From: JAURNZ01 sp036337715
Lineage (GTDB): Bacteria; Pseudomonadota; Gammaproteobacteria; Comchoanobacterales; Comchoanobacteraceae
Assembly: GCA_036337715.1 (NCBI GenBank)
Contig: JAYZDS010000009.1
Span: 1-64,000, forward strand
Direction: 5' to 3'
DNA: 64,000 nucleotides
This document shows positions 52,559 through 61,194 of this stretch, piece by piece. Position 1 is the first letter of the stretch; each line of letters opens with the position of its first letter. A program made the position numbers and the translations under genes. The notes under the pieces are model-generated. The model saw nothing but the letters and a program-made list of their open reading frames with translations. It searched no databases and was not told the origin of the DNA.

Positions 52559-53728
52559 TTATTTAGTAATAAACTGTTTTATTTTTGTTGCTGCTAGATC
52601 TAGATCTTCTTGGCTTGCTGCACATGAAAGTCTAACATTCCCTGGACTACCAAAAGCTGAACCAGGCACAACAGCAACCAGTTGTTCATTGAGAAGGGCC
52701 TCGGCAAAAGCAACATCGTCCTGGTTATAAGCAGAAACGTCAATAAACACATAAAAAGTGCCATCTGGCATATCAATCTTTAATTTGGTTTCAGATAGCG
52801 CATCGACAAAATGACGTATTCGTTTTGTAAAAGCATCCCGAAACTCATACACCACATCATTTGAACCATTGAGCGCAGCAACTGCAGCAGCTTGCGTGAT
52901 TGAGCAAGGATTAGTGGTTGATTGAGACTGTAAATTGGTTAAAACTTTAATTAGTGGTGCTGGACCACCGCAAAAGCCTAATCGCCAACCTGTCATTGAA
53001 TGACTTTTCGATAAACCATTAGCTGTCACAACCCTTGCGCCTACTTCACTATCCAAGGCACCAATACTATAGAAAATATTTGGCTCGTAAGTTAAATGCT
53101 CATAAATCTCATCTGATAAAACCCAAACATGCGGATGATTCTTTAAAACGGCAATTAAATCTAAGAGCGCTTTTTTTGTATAAACAGCGCCTGTAGGATT
53201 AGATGGGTAGTTTAACATTAACCACTTAGTTTTGGGGGTTATAGCCGCATCTAACTGCTCAGGCGTCATCAAAAAACCCTGGTCTCTTGGACAATCTATA
53301 ATAACAGGCTTACCTTGAAACAATTTAATCATTGCAGGATAAGACGGCCAATAAGGGGCTGGGACGATGACTTCGTCACCTGGCTCTATGGTTGCCATTA
53401 AAACATTGTATAAAACCTGTTTACAGCCTGTAGATGCCATAACTTGGTCAAGCTCATATTCTAAATTATTATCACGCTTAAATTTATGACAAATGGCTTT
53501 TTTAAGTTCGGGTGTTCCTCCGACTAAAGTATATTTTGTTTTACCAGTCTGAATAGCTTCTATCGCTGCTTGACCGATGAAAGTCGGAGTATCAAAATCA
53601 GGCTCCCCAACCGCGAGGTTTATCACATAATGACCTTCTGACTTTAATTTATTTGCTAAGGCGCTAACTGCCAGTGTTTTTGACATTGGCAATGTTCTTA
53701 AATCTGATCTGATAATATTTAATGACAC
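52559..53728 (-). CDS. aspC: aspartate aminotransferase (class I, Ib branch)
   Basis: 389 residues. NLAVGEPDFDTP, MLNYPSNPTGAVYT and VTANGLSKSHSMTGWRLGF (PLP Lys in LSKS) are class I motifs of the Thermus-type aspartate aminotransferase. It exchanges amino groups between aspartate and 2-oxoglutarate; other amino acids are possible. It follows birA by 12 bases. Confidence 0.92.
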   Translation of the reverse strand: MSLNIIRSDLRTLPMSKTLAVSALANKLKSEGHYVINLAVGEPDFDTPTFIGQAAIEAIQTGKTKYTLVGGTPELKKAICHKFKRDNNLEYELDQVMASTGCKQVLYNVLMATIEPGDEVIVPAPYWPSYPAMIKLFQGKPVIIDCPRDQGFLMTPEQLDAAITPKTKWLMLNYPSNPTGAVYTKKALLDLIAVLKNHPHVWVLSDEIYEHLTYEPNIFYSIGALDSEVGARVVTANGLSKSHSMTGWRLGFCGGPAPLIKVLTNLQSQSTTNPCSITQAAAVAALNGSNDVVYEFRDAFTKRIRHFVDALSETKLKIDMPDGTFYVFIDVSAYNQDDVAFAEALLNEQLVAVVPGSAFGSPGNVRLSCAASQEDLDLAATKIKQFITK

Positions 53729-53740
53729 AACTTTAACTCC

Positions 53741-54457
53741 CTAAGTTATATTAATTATAGAAGCTTGATGATCAAATAACAAACTACGACCTTTTAAAGT
53801 CACTAATTTAAATTCACCAAATTCATTTATCCCATCAGACTGACCAATGGTTTCTTTATCATGTAATTTAATTGTAACTACTTTCGAAGATAAATAATCA
53901 TACTTCTGCCACAGGGCCTGAAAAGATGACAGACCTGAAGATGAAAAAATATGAACAAAATCGTCCCATTGATTTACAAAAGCTTGAATTAAGTGTTTGC
54001 TATCCTTTTCGATGTTATTAATATCATTTATGCCTATGGCATGGTCAAGCACATTGGGCGCACTCAAATTGACGCCTAAGCCTAGAATATACTCACAAAC
54101 ATGATTTTTACTTTCAACGACCTCAACAATGATGCCACCTAACTTCTTATCGTTAAAATAGAGGTCATTTGGCCATTTTAATTGTACTTTCATGTTAAGC
54201 TCATTTAACACGTGTGCCATAGTGATCGCACCTAATTGGGCAATACTTAATATGTTCTTTTCATTTTTAATCGTCAAGGTATTTCTCAAGGATAAGTAGA
54301 TGCCTTTTCCCGGCTGACTAATCCACTCACGGCCATATTGACCTATGCCCTTAGTTTGTGAATTTGCAACATGTATGGTTAGCGCCCCATAAGATTTAAT
54401 GGTACGCATAGTGCTAGAAACCTCATCAAAATAAATTACTTGATAATCGTTATACAC
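53741..54457 (-). CDS. birA: biotin-[acetyl-CoA-carboxylase] ligase
   Basis: 238 residues without the N-terminal DNA-binding domain of E. coli BirA. DEVSSTMRTIKSYG, KGIGQYGREWISQPGKGIYLS (biotin loop, here QYGREW), LKWPNDLYFNDKKLGGIIVE and VNLSAPNVLDHA are ligase motifs. It attaches biotin to acetyl-CoA carboxylase. Lack of the HTH means no autoregulation. It overlaps the P-type ATPase by 8 bases. Confidence 0.94.
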   Translation of the reverse strand: MYNDYQVIYFDEVSSTMRTIKSYGALTIHVANSQTKGIGQYGREWISQPGKGIYLSLRNTLTIKNEKNILSIAQLGAITMAHVLNELNMKVQLKWPNDLYFNDKKLGGIIVEVVESKNHVCEYILGLGVNLSAPNVLDHAIGINDINNIEKDSKHLIQAFVNQWDDFVHIFSSSGLSSFQALWQKYDYLSSKVVTIKLHDKETIGQSDGINEFGEFKLVTLKGRSLLFDHQASIINIT

Positions 54458-56741
54458 TGGGTACTACTGAAGGCATGAGACCTTTGTTATCGTTGGTATT
54501 TTGTGAACTTACAACTTCTCGCCTACCAGACAAGTCAATCATACTTTTTAATTGGGACGTTTCTTGGTGACGAGCGAATGTAGGTAAAACTAATTGATCT
54601 AAATAGGCTGTTAATTGTTTAGATCGATTAATCAAGTAAATTGAAAATACATTCATTAAAATAGCACCTACCCATGGTGCTGGCATAAACCAGAAAGAAA
54701 AAGCGCCTGCCATTAATGGCAATGCAATCATGTTATATAACATAGCCAGTGCAAATTGCTGACTCATATAAAATTGAGTGTGGCTCATATATTGAAAGAC
54801 TTGAGGCAAATTTGCAGGATTTTCAATCTGACCATCCGCTACCAATGCTGGTACCCCACCTTTTTTTAAATCAGTACATTGTAACGTTAAACAGCCCGGC
54901 TTAGGTGTTTCTAACCCAGGACCATCATCAATATACAAAACATGTGTTTTATTAACTGATTTCGTTTTTTTCTCTAACGCCGTTAAAGCATTGATCATAT
55001 CGTCTGTGTTATTTTGACCTGCATGAAACGCCTTTACTAATCGAATGATTGATTCAGGAAAGACTTGACACTCAGCTTGTGCTAACCAGGATAATAAAAT
55101 TGTTTTATAATGATCACCAGAATATCTTCTTTTGAAATTTGAAGAAAAAACCGGGTGACAAATAACATTATTTTCGTTTAGTCCCATGGTATCCATGATG
55201 GCTTCATAACGGCCTTTGTCTGAATCACCCGATAAAATAAATACTTGTTTACCTAATTTTTGAAGTGAGTTTGTTAGTTGCCGATCGCAACCATCACGCA
55301 TTGGCCATGCACCTTGATCATCCGTTATCTTTGTAAGTGTACCTGTTTTATCGAACACAACTTTATTGACAGTTGCAAGGTGACCAACACTTACCTGGTC
55401 TTTAAAATGTGTATGGGTCTCCTGGCTTATTTTATTTTTACCAACTACCTCACAAATCGGGGCTACCACAGCCAATACACAAGGGCATGCAGCCATTAAA
55501 ACACCCATAAATGCTTTAATTGCATAAGAGATGGCAACTGCTTGTGGCGCAAGCAAATACCATAATGTTGCAGCAAGACAAGCAACCGTCAACATGACTG
55601 GCAAAAAATACTGTGCTATTTTATCTGCCCATCCAGGTATTTTTAACGCATGGCTTTTTCTAAATTCGCCAACTCTTGCATAAATTGAATTATTTTTGTC
55701 TATGCTTTGAGTATATTCCCAAGGTAAAATCCAATGACTTTGCTTGACTAATCTTAGCTTTTTTATTGCTTGATCATTACGAATGCTTGAATCTACATTG
55801 ATCGAACCATTTATGAGCTGTAGTGGAAAAGGATAAGCTTTATTTGGCGCAATTTTGATTATATGACCTTGACTAATACTAGCTGTGTTTTTATATGTGA
55901 AGCGATTATTTTCATAAACCAACCAATCTTTTTTTTCAGATATCCAACTATTTTTTATCTGGGTTGCGATACCAATAATCCCTAATATAATCATCGAATC
56001 TTGAAAATATAGTTGTGCCCCAAAAGCGATGGATAACGCGGGGATACAAAGCTGCAAGGTTGAAAAAAGCCATGCCATTGATATCGACAAGGTAATGAGT
56101 GTTTCCATTGAAAGTTCTGTTCTTATTTGCCATGCAATCCCAACAACAGAGATCACCGATAGTGCAGTAATCGTAGCCCATATAGTAAAAAAAGAAGCCG
56201 TAAGTAATGGCAATACAAATGGGGCTGATATCAGGCCCAACATCATTAAGATTGGTGGCAATAAATATTTAAGCGATGACCATGTACTTTTAAAATGATC
56301 CCAACCTAACCAGGTAATCAGCGCTAAATTTACAGCAGCAACAATAAATAATACGTGCATAGGCAATACAGTCATTAATACACAGCAAAGCTCTGTATAA
56401 CCTATGATCAAAGCTAGTAATGACTTTGCGAATGAATACCACTTAACAGAGGGTTCCTTTTGGACTGGCTGGTCATTAGCTTGATCTAACTCAAGAATGG
56501 ATACGGGTTTAAATTGAGAAATATTTATATTATCTTTGAGATACCCTAAATTAACTAATTTATTTCTAATTTCTAACTCGTGTTTATTTTGACATAATAT
56601 AAAAACTTGTTTTGCTTTTATATCGAAACTAATTTCAGATATTTTATTTTCAAGTACACCTTCTAGCCTTGTTTTAACACCATTAAAACAATTGATACAG
56701 GAACCTTTGACATCTGAAAGGGTAATGTATGTTGCTGCTGT
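54450..56741 (-). CDS. divergent heavy-metal P-type ATPase lacking a normal nucleotide-binding domain
   Basis: 763 residues from the ATG at 56741, just after the coxC stop; a longer ORF to 56783 overlaps coxC. Residues 5-70 are an HMA-like domain with GSCINCF (metal Cys pair). About eight membrane segments follow, with CPC (419-421) in the sixth-helix position. DKTGT (464-468) is present, but only about 40 residues separate it from LSGDS, where copper ATPases have some 100-150 residues of N-domain; the TGES and GDGxND motifs are altered (IDDGPGLE). A helix resembling the SEHP helix occurs after LSGDS. It may deliver copper to cytochrome oxidase, as a transporter or an inactive relic. Confidence 0.75.
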   Translation of the reverse strand, partial: TAATYITLSDVKGSCINCFNGVKTRLEGVLENKISEISFDIKAKQVFILCQNKHELEIRNKLVNLGYLKDNINISQFKPVSILELDQANDQPVQKEPSVKWYSFAKSLLALIIGYTELCCVLMTVLPMHVLFIVAAVNLALITWLGWDHFKSTWSSLKYLLPPILMMLGLISAPFVLPLLTASFFTIWATITALSVISVVGIAWQIRTELSMETLITLSISMAWLFSTLQLCIPALSIAFGAQLYFQDSMIILGIIGIATQIKNSWISEKKDWLVYENNRFTYKNTASISQGHIIKIAPNKAYPFPLQLINGSINVDSSIRNDQAIKKLRLVKQSHWILPWEYTQSIDKNNSIYARVGEFRKSHALKIPGWADKIAQYFLPVMLTVACLAATLWYLLAPQAVAISYAIKAFMGVLMAACPCVLAVVAPICEVVGKNKISQETHTHFKDQVSVGHLATVNKVVFDKTGTLTKITDDQGAWPMRDGCDRQLTNSLQKLGKQVFILSGDSDKGRYEAIMDTMGLNENNVICHPVFSSNFKRRYSGDHYKTILLSWLAQAECQVFPESIIRLVKAFHAGQNNTDDMINALTALEKKTKSVNKTHVLYIDDGPGLETPKPGCLTLQCTDLKKGGVPALVADGQIENPANLPQVFQYMSHTQFYMSQQFALAMLYNMIALPLMAGAFSFWFMPAPWVGAILMNVFSIYLINRSKQLTAYLDQLVLPTFARHQETSQLKSMIDLSGRREVVSSQNTNDNKGLMPSVVPSV

Positions 56742-56746
56742 CATCG

Positions 56747-57616
56747 CTAAAGCCAATAGACAACCACAAACAGCGCCAGCCATACGACATCAACCATGTG
56801 CCAGTACCATGCCACTGCTTCAAAGGCAAAGTGATTATGAGCATCAAAATGCTTCAAAAATATTCTTATCATGATGACAAATAACATAATGGTACCAATC
56901 GTCACATGAAAACCATGTAAACCTGTCAAGATAAAGAATATATTCCCATAAATCCCAGCATCAAAGCGAAGTCCATATTCAGTATATGCTTCAATATACT
57001 CATGTACTTGAAAATATAAAAAAGCGACACCAAGCAGAATAGTACAAAGCTGCCAAAAGCCAGCCATACGATATTTTTCTTCAATCAAACGCCAATGAGC
57101 AAGTGTGATTGTAAGACCACTAGTCAGTAAAATCATTGTATTGATAGCGGGGATACCCCATGGTCCCATAGCCATTTTAGGACCCAAAAATTTTGAAGGG
57201 TTCGGGGTAGTAAGCACTGGCCAATCACCTGAAAATTCTGGCCAAAGCAGATAATGTGTCGCTTCATTACCGTGTGCACCACCTAAAAAAGTGAGTACAA
57301 CATGTCTGACATAAAATAAAACCCCAAAAAACGCACCAAATAATGCAACTTCAGTGAAGATAAACCATGCCATACCGTAGCGAAATGATCGGTCCATTTG
57401 CGCATCACCACGAAACGTAGTCATATTTTCTTTGATAACCGTTCTGAACCAAAAAAACATCATGATAAATAATAATGTGAGTCCAAAACCTAGCATTTCA
57501 ATGGCATAGGGCGAGTTATGTAACCAATTTAAAAAACCAAATAAAGTAGAAAAAATTGCTACTGAGCCAAGGATAGGTAAATAGGTAGGTGGAATAATAT
57601 GATGATCTGATGACAT
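56747..57616 (-). CDS. coxC: cytochrome c oxidase subunit III
   Basis: 289 residues and seven membrane spans: TYLPILGSVAIFSTLFGFLN, then FRYGMAWFIFTEVALFGAFFG (Glu of helix III), GLTITLAHW and GFHVTIGTIMLF, EAVAWYWHMVDVVWLALFVV (all abbreviated). It is the third core subunit of the aa3-type terminal oxidase in the inner membrane. It is 2 bases after the Cox11-like gene. Confidence 0.97.
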   Translation of the reverse strand: MSSDHHIIPPTYLPILGSVAIFSTLFGFLNWLHNSPYAIEMLGFGLTLLFIMMFFWFRTVIKENMTTFRGDAQMDRSFRYGMAWFIFTEVALFGAFFGVLFYVRHVVLTFLGGAHGNEATHYLLWPEFSGDWPVLTTPNPSKFLGPKMAMGPWGIPAINTMILLTSGLTITLAHWRLIEEKYRMAGFWQLCTILLGVAFLYFQVHEYIEAYTEYGLRFDAGIYGNIFFILTGLHGFHVTIGTIMLFVIMIRIFLKHFDAHNHFAFEAVAWYWHMVDVVWLALFVVVYWL

Positions 57617-57618
57617 AT

Positions 57619-58401
57619 TTATAACCTCTTATGATGATAACGTGATCGTAGCTCGCGCCAATGTGTCTGTTGTCCAGGTTTTTTGGTTAAAGTATGGTCA
57701 CTTGAATGAAACAACATTGCAATTGAACGAATGTCATTAGGGAAATCAGAATTCACATTAACTCTAATATTTTGTTGATAATATTCGTGAGGTTTAATGC
57801 TTAATGTACTTGGTAAGTGATCTAAAAAGTGCATTGATAAAGTTGAGCGTTCTGGCGTCGCGGATAAAATTGGGTGAACGTCCATAACTTTGTCACTATC
57901 GTTGATAAAACTTACAACCACATTATATTGCCCACCTGGATACCAGGTCTGTTTTTTTTGATCTACTTTAACCCTAACAGGAAAATCTCGCATTGAAGTT
58001 GTTGTAAACTGTAGGGTTAAAGGTTGATTATAATTGATTGGTTTTTCTTCATGCATCATTGCATGATTATGTACGCCGCCATCAATCCCAAAATGATGAC
58101 AGACAAAGTGAAATAGAGGGATTTGCAAATATGCAAACCATAAAATAAATATACTGAAAATAGTTAAGCTAAGTCCAAGGTAGAAATTTTTTTTTGAAAA
58201 ATTAGTCGGCTTTCGTCTGATTAAATCAAATAACCAATACATTGAAACCAAAAGAAGCATTGTCACGCCAGGTAAGACTGCAAGGATGATATCAGTATGA
58301 TGATGCAATGTTGTCAAAAGACCCATTGCAACTGTAAATAACGATATTACAGTAATGATAGGTAACCAAGAGTGCGCAATGGCTGCATGCTTTTGACTCA
58401 T
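57619..58401 (-). CDS. Cox11/CtaG-like protein with CoxIII-like N-terminal helices and no copper cysteines
   Basis: 260 residues. Residues 93-235 follow the Cox11 plan: third helix ILWFAYLQIPLFHFVCHHFG, then a periplasmic Ig-like part with FPVRVKVDQKKQTWYPG. Cox11 normally has CFCF near here; the matching place (190-193) reads MHFLDH. Residues 10-68 (SWLPIITVISLFTVAMGLL and onward) align with the first two helices of the neighbouring CoxIII. Cox11 inserts copper at CuB. Its position between coxA and coxC is the Cox11 location. It may have lost copper transfer or use other ligands. Confidence 0.75.
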   Translation of the reverse strand: MSQKHAAIAHSWLPIITVISLFTVAMGLLTTLHHHTDIILAVLPGVTMLLLVSMYWLFDLIRRKPTNFSKKNFYLGLSLTIFSIFILWFAYLQIPLFHFVCHHFGIDGGVHNHAMMHEEKPINYNQPLTLQFTTTSMRDFPVRVKVDQKKQTWYPGGQYNVVVSFINDSDKVMDVHPILSATPERSTLSMHFLDHLPSTLSIKPHEYYQQNIRVNVNSDFPNDIRSIAMLFHSSDHTLTKKPGQQTHWRELRSRYHHKRL

Positions 58402-59963
58402 ACGTAAGTCTTACCCTCGACCTTTGGAGGCGTTTCAAATGTGTGATAAGGCAGTGGCGTATCAAGTGTCCATTCCAAGCCTTTTGCACCATCCCAAATA
58501 ACTTTCTTCGCTTTTGGACCAGTTTTCATTGCTTGATACATAGCTATAACGAATAAAATTTGCGAAATTCCGAACATAAATGCGCCCATGGTTGCAACTT
58601 GATTAAAATCAGTAAATTGTAAATTATAGTCCGGGATTCTTCTAGGCATACCGGCTAAGCCAACCAAAAGCATAGGGAAAAATGTAATATTAGAAGAAAT
58701 TAATGTGAGCCAAAAATGCCATGTAGCTATTTTGAAACTATACATCCGTCCGGTCCACTTTGGCACCCAAAAATAAGCGCCAGCAACTAAGCCGAGGTAC
58801 AGTCCTGCTACAACAACATAATGAAAATGTCCAACGACAAAATATGTCGCATGATACTGATAGTCTGCTGGAACAATGGCTAGCATCACACCCGTCAATC
58901 CACCCAATGTAAATAAATACACAAAACCAACTGCAAACATCATAGGAGGCTCAAGTGTGATTGAACCTTTATACATAGTAGCCATCCAGTTAAACACTTT
59001 AACACCAGTAGGCACAGCAACAATCATTGTTGTGTACATAAAAAATAACTGCGTACCAAGATAAACTCCGGTAGTAAACATATGATGCACCCATACTATA
59101 AATGACATTATTGCAATGGCACTAATCGCGTAAATCATAGAGGTAGCACCAAATAAAGGCTTTCTACTAAATGCAGGTATAATCTCTGAAATAATCCCAA
59201 AAACGGGCAAGGCTAAAACATATACTTCTGGATGACCAAAAAACCAAAATAGATGTTCGAATAAAAGTGGACTACCGCCACCGGCTGCATTGAAAAAACT
59301 TGTCCCAAAATGTCTATCTGTCAACATCATAGTCACTGTTCCCGCTAAAATAGGCATAATCGCTAAAATCAAAAATGCCGTAATTAACCAAGACCATACG
59401 AACATTGGCATGTTCATTAATGTCATTCCTGGAGCACGCAGGTTTAGAATCGTTGCAATGATATTGATGGACGCAAGGATCGATGAGATCCCCAACATAT
59501 GAATTCCAAAAATCATGGCATCTGTCCCTGGAGGGCCATAAGTTGTTGATAGTGGAGCATAAAAGGTCCAGCCCATATCTGCAGGCGGTCCATTCATATA
59601 ATACGGCGAGGTCAGCATCAATGTTGCAAATGGCAAAAGCCAAAAGCTCCAGTTATTGAGTCGTGGAAATGCCATGTCCGCAGCCCCAATCATGAGTGGG
59701 ATTTGCCAGTTAGCAAAACCAGCTAATGCTGGCATGATCGCACCAAAAATCATTATTAACCCATGTGAAGTAACCAATTGATTGTATACTAAGGGGCTTA
59801 ATATCATTAAGTACGGTGAGGACAATTCAGTTCTCATAATTAATGCCATAAATCCAGCAACAAAAAACATCAATAAACTAAATAGTAAATACAAAGTACC
59901 TATATCTTTATGGTTGGTTGTTGTAATCCATCTCATTAATCCTTTATCAGGTTGGTCTGCCAT
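58398..59963 (-). CDS. coxA: cytochrome c oxidase subunit I
   Basis: 521 residues, twelve membrane spans. WFFGHPEVYVLALPVFGIISE carries the CuB His and cross-linked Tyr, FIVWVHHMFTTG the His pair, and YFVVGHFHYVVVAGLYLG the heme His ligands (abbreviated where long). It holds low-spin heme, heme a3 and CuB. K-channel Tyr and D-channel residues near the start are in place. It overlaps the Cox11-like gene by 4 bases. Confidence 0.98.
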   Translation of the reverse strand: MADQPDKGLMRWITTTNHKDIGTLYLLFSLLMFFVAGFMALIMRTELSSPYLMILSPLVYNQLVTSHGLIMIFGAIMPALAGFANWQIPLMIGAADMAFPRLNNWSFWLLPFATLMLTSPYYMNGPPADMGWTFYAPLSTTYGPPGTDAMIFGIHMLGISSILASINIIATILNLRAPGMTLMNMPMFVWSWLITAFLILAIMPILAGTVTMMLTDRHFGTSFFNAAGGGSPLLFEHLFWFFGHPEVYVLALPVFGIISEIIPAFSRKPLFGATSMIYAISAIAIMSFIVWVHHMFTTGVYLGTQLFFMYTTMIVAVPTGVKVFNWMATMYKGSITLEPPMMFAVGFVYLFTLGGLTGVMLAIVPADYQYHATYFVVGHFHYVVVAGLYLGLVAGAYFWVPKWTGRMYSFKIATWHFWLTLISSNITFFPMLLVGLAGMPRRIPDYNLQFTDFNQVATMGAFMFGISQILFVIAMYQAMKTGPKAKKVIWDGAKGLEWTLDTPLPYHTFETPPKVEGKTYV

Positions 59964-60000
59964 AATTATCCTCTTGTATACACCTTTGCTAAATTCAACT

Positions 60001-61194
60001 TTATTTATCTACCTTCGCCACATCTGCTGCTGTCACTAATCCACCGGCATCAGGACCATACTTATCTTTATCATCATTACCCCAGCTATTTCTAACATAC
60101 GTAACGACATCCGCTATTTCTTGATGGCTTAGAATTGATTTAAATGCCGGCATTGCCCCTTTCCCATACAATATTTGATGAATCATGGCATCCAGAGGGC
60201 CAGTCGCCAATTTACTTCCAATAATTCTAGGGAAAATACCTTGCCCTTGTCCGCCTGAACGATGGCAACCAGCACAATTATTTTCATAAATTTTTTGACC
60301 TTTATCCATAGCCAGCTCTAGAGGTGATTTTTCATCAACTTGTACTTTTTCTTCAGCAACAGGCACCGTAACTTTTGCAAGTTTGTTAATGATATTATCT
60401 GCTTCTGAAGCAGGAATGATATTCCTTTTCGCTTTGACCCATTGATCATAGTCGTTTTCAGAAAGCGCCACAACAACGATGGGCATAAAGCCATGTCCTG
60501 AACCACATAACTGATTACATTGTCCTCGATAAATACCAGGCTTTTCAATATATGCCCATGATTCTGAAATCAATCCTGGATTTGCATCACGGTTCACACC
60601 TAATTCTGGAATGAACCAGCCATGAATAACATCATTAGAAGTCATTAAAAATCTGACCTTCTTATGAATCGGTAAGACAAGAGGATTGTCAACTTCTAAT
60701 AAATAATTTGGATTAGCTTTCTCTTCAGCAGTCAACTCTCCATTCATTGCTTTGGAAATTGATGGCGCAAGGTTACTATTAAAACTAATGTCGTGATCCA
60801 AGTATTCATAACGCCATTTCCATTGCATACCAATGACTTTAATATTTACATCTGAATCTCTTGCATCGTTGAGACGCATTAACACCAAAGTTGAAGGGAT
60901 GGCCATCACAACAAGCAATACAAAAGGGATTAAAGTCCAAATTACCTCAATCCAAAAATTGTCATGAAATTGAGCAGCAACGGCACCTTTGCTTTTTCGA
61001 TGATAGTACAGGGTGTACAACATAACGACACCAACACCAACCCCAATGAAGACACATACATAAAAAATAATCATGTGTAATCCATAAATTTGATGTGACA
61101 TCGGAGTGACCCCTTGGGTCATATTATATGGTTGTATTGCAAATATACTTGATGTCATTAATGCAATTAAAATTTTACCAAAGTGTGTAATCAT
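60001..61194 (-). CDS. coxB: cytochrome c oxidase subunit II with C-terminal heme c domain
   Basis: 397 residues. Signal region, two membrane spans (36-62, 83-107) and a cupredoxin domain with the CuA site: H191 in DVIHGWF, then QCNQLCGSGHGFM (C226, C230, H234). Residues about 285-380 form a cytochrome c domain (CAGCH at 307-311, axial Met in GAMPAF). This is the caa3-type arrangement. It overlaps the tetraheme gene by 20 bases. Confidence 0.97.
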   Translation of the reverse strand: MITHFGKILIALMTSSIFAIQPYNMTQGVTPMSHQIYGLHMIIFYVCVFIGVGVGVVMLYTLYYHRKSKGAVAAQFHDNFWIEVIWTLIPFVLLVVMAIPSTLVLMRLNDARDSDVNIKVIGMQWKWRYEYLDHDISFNSNLAPSISKAMNGELTAEEKANPNYLLEVDNPLVLPIHKKVRFLMTSNDVIHGWFIPELGVNRDANPGLISESWAYIEKPGIYRGQCNQLCGSGHGFMPIVVVALSENDYDQWVKAKRNIIPASEADNIINKLAKVTVPVAEEKVQVDEKSPLELAMDKGQKIYENNCAGCHRSGGQGQGIFPRIIGSKLATGPLDAMIHQILYGKGAMPAFKSILSHQEIADVVTYVRNSWGNDDKDKYGPDAGGLVTAADVAKVDK

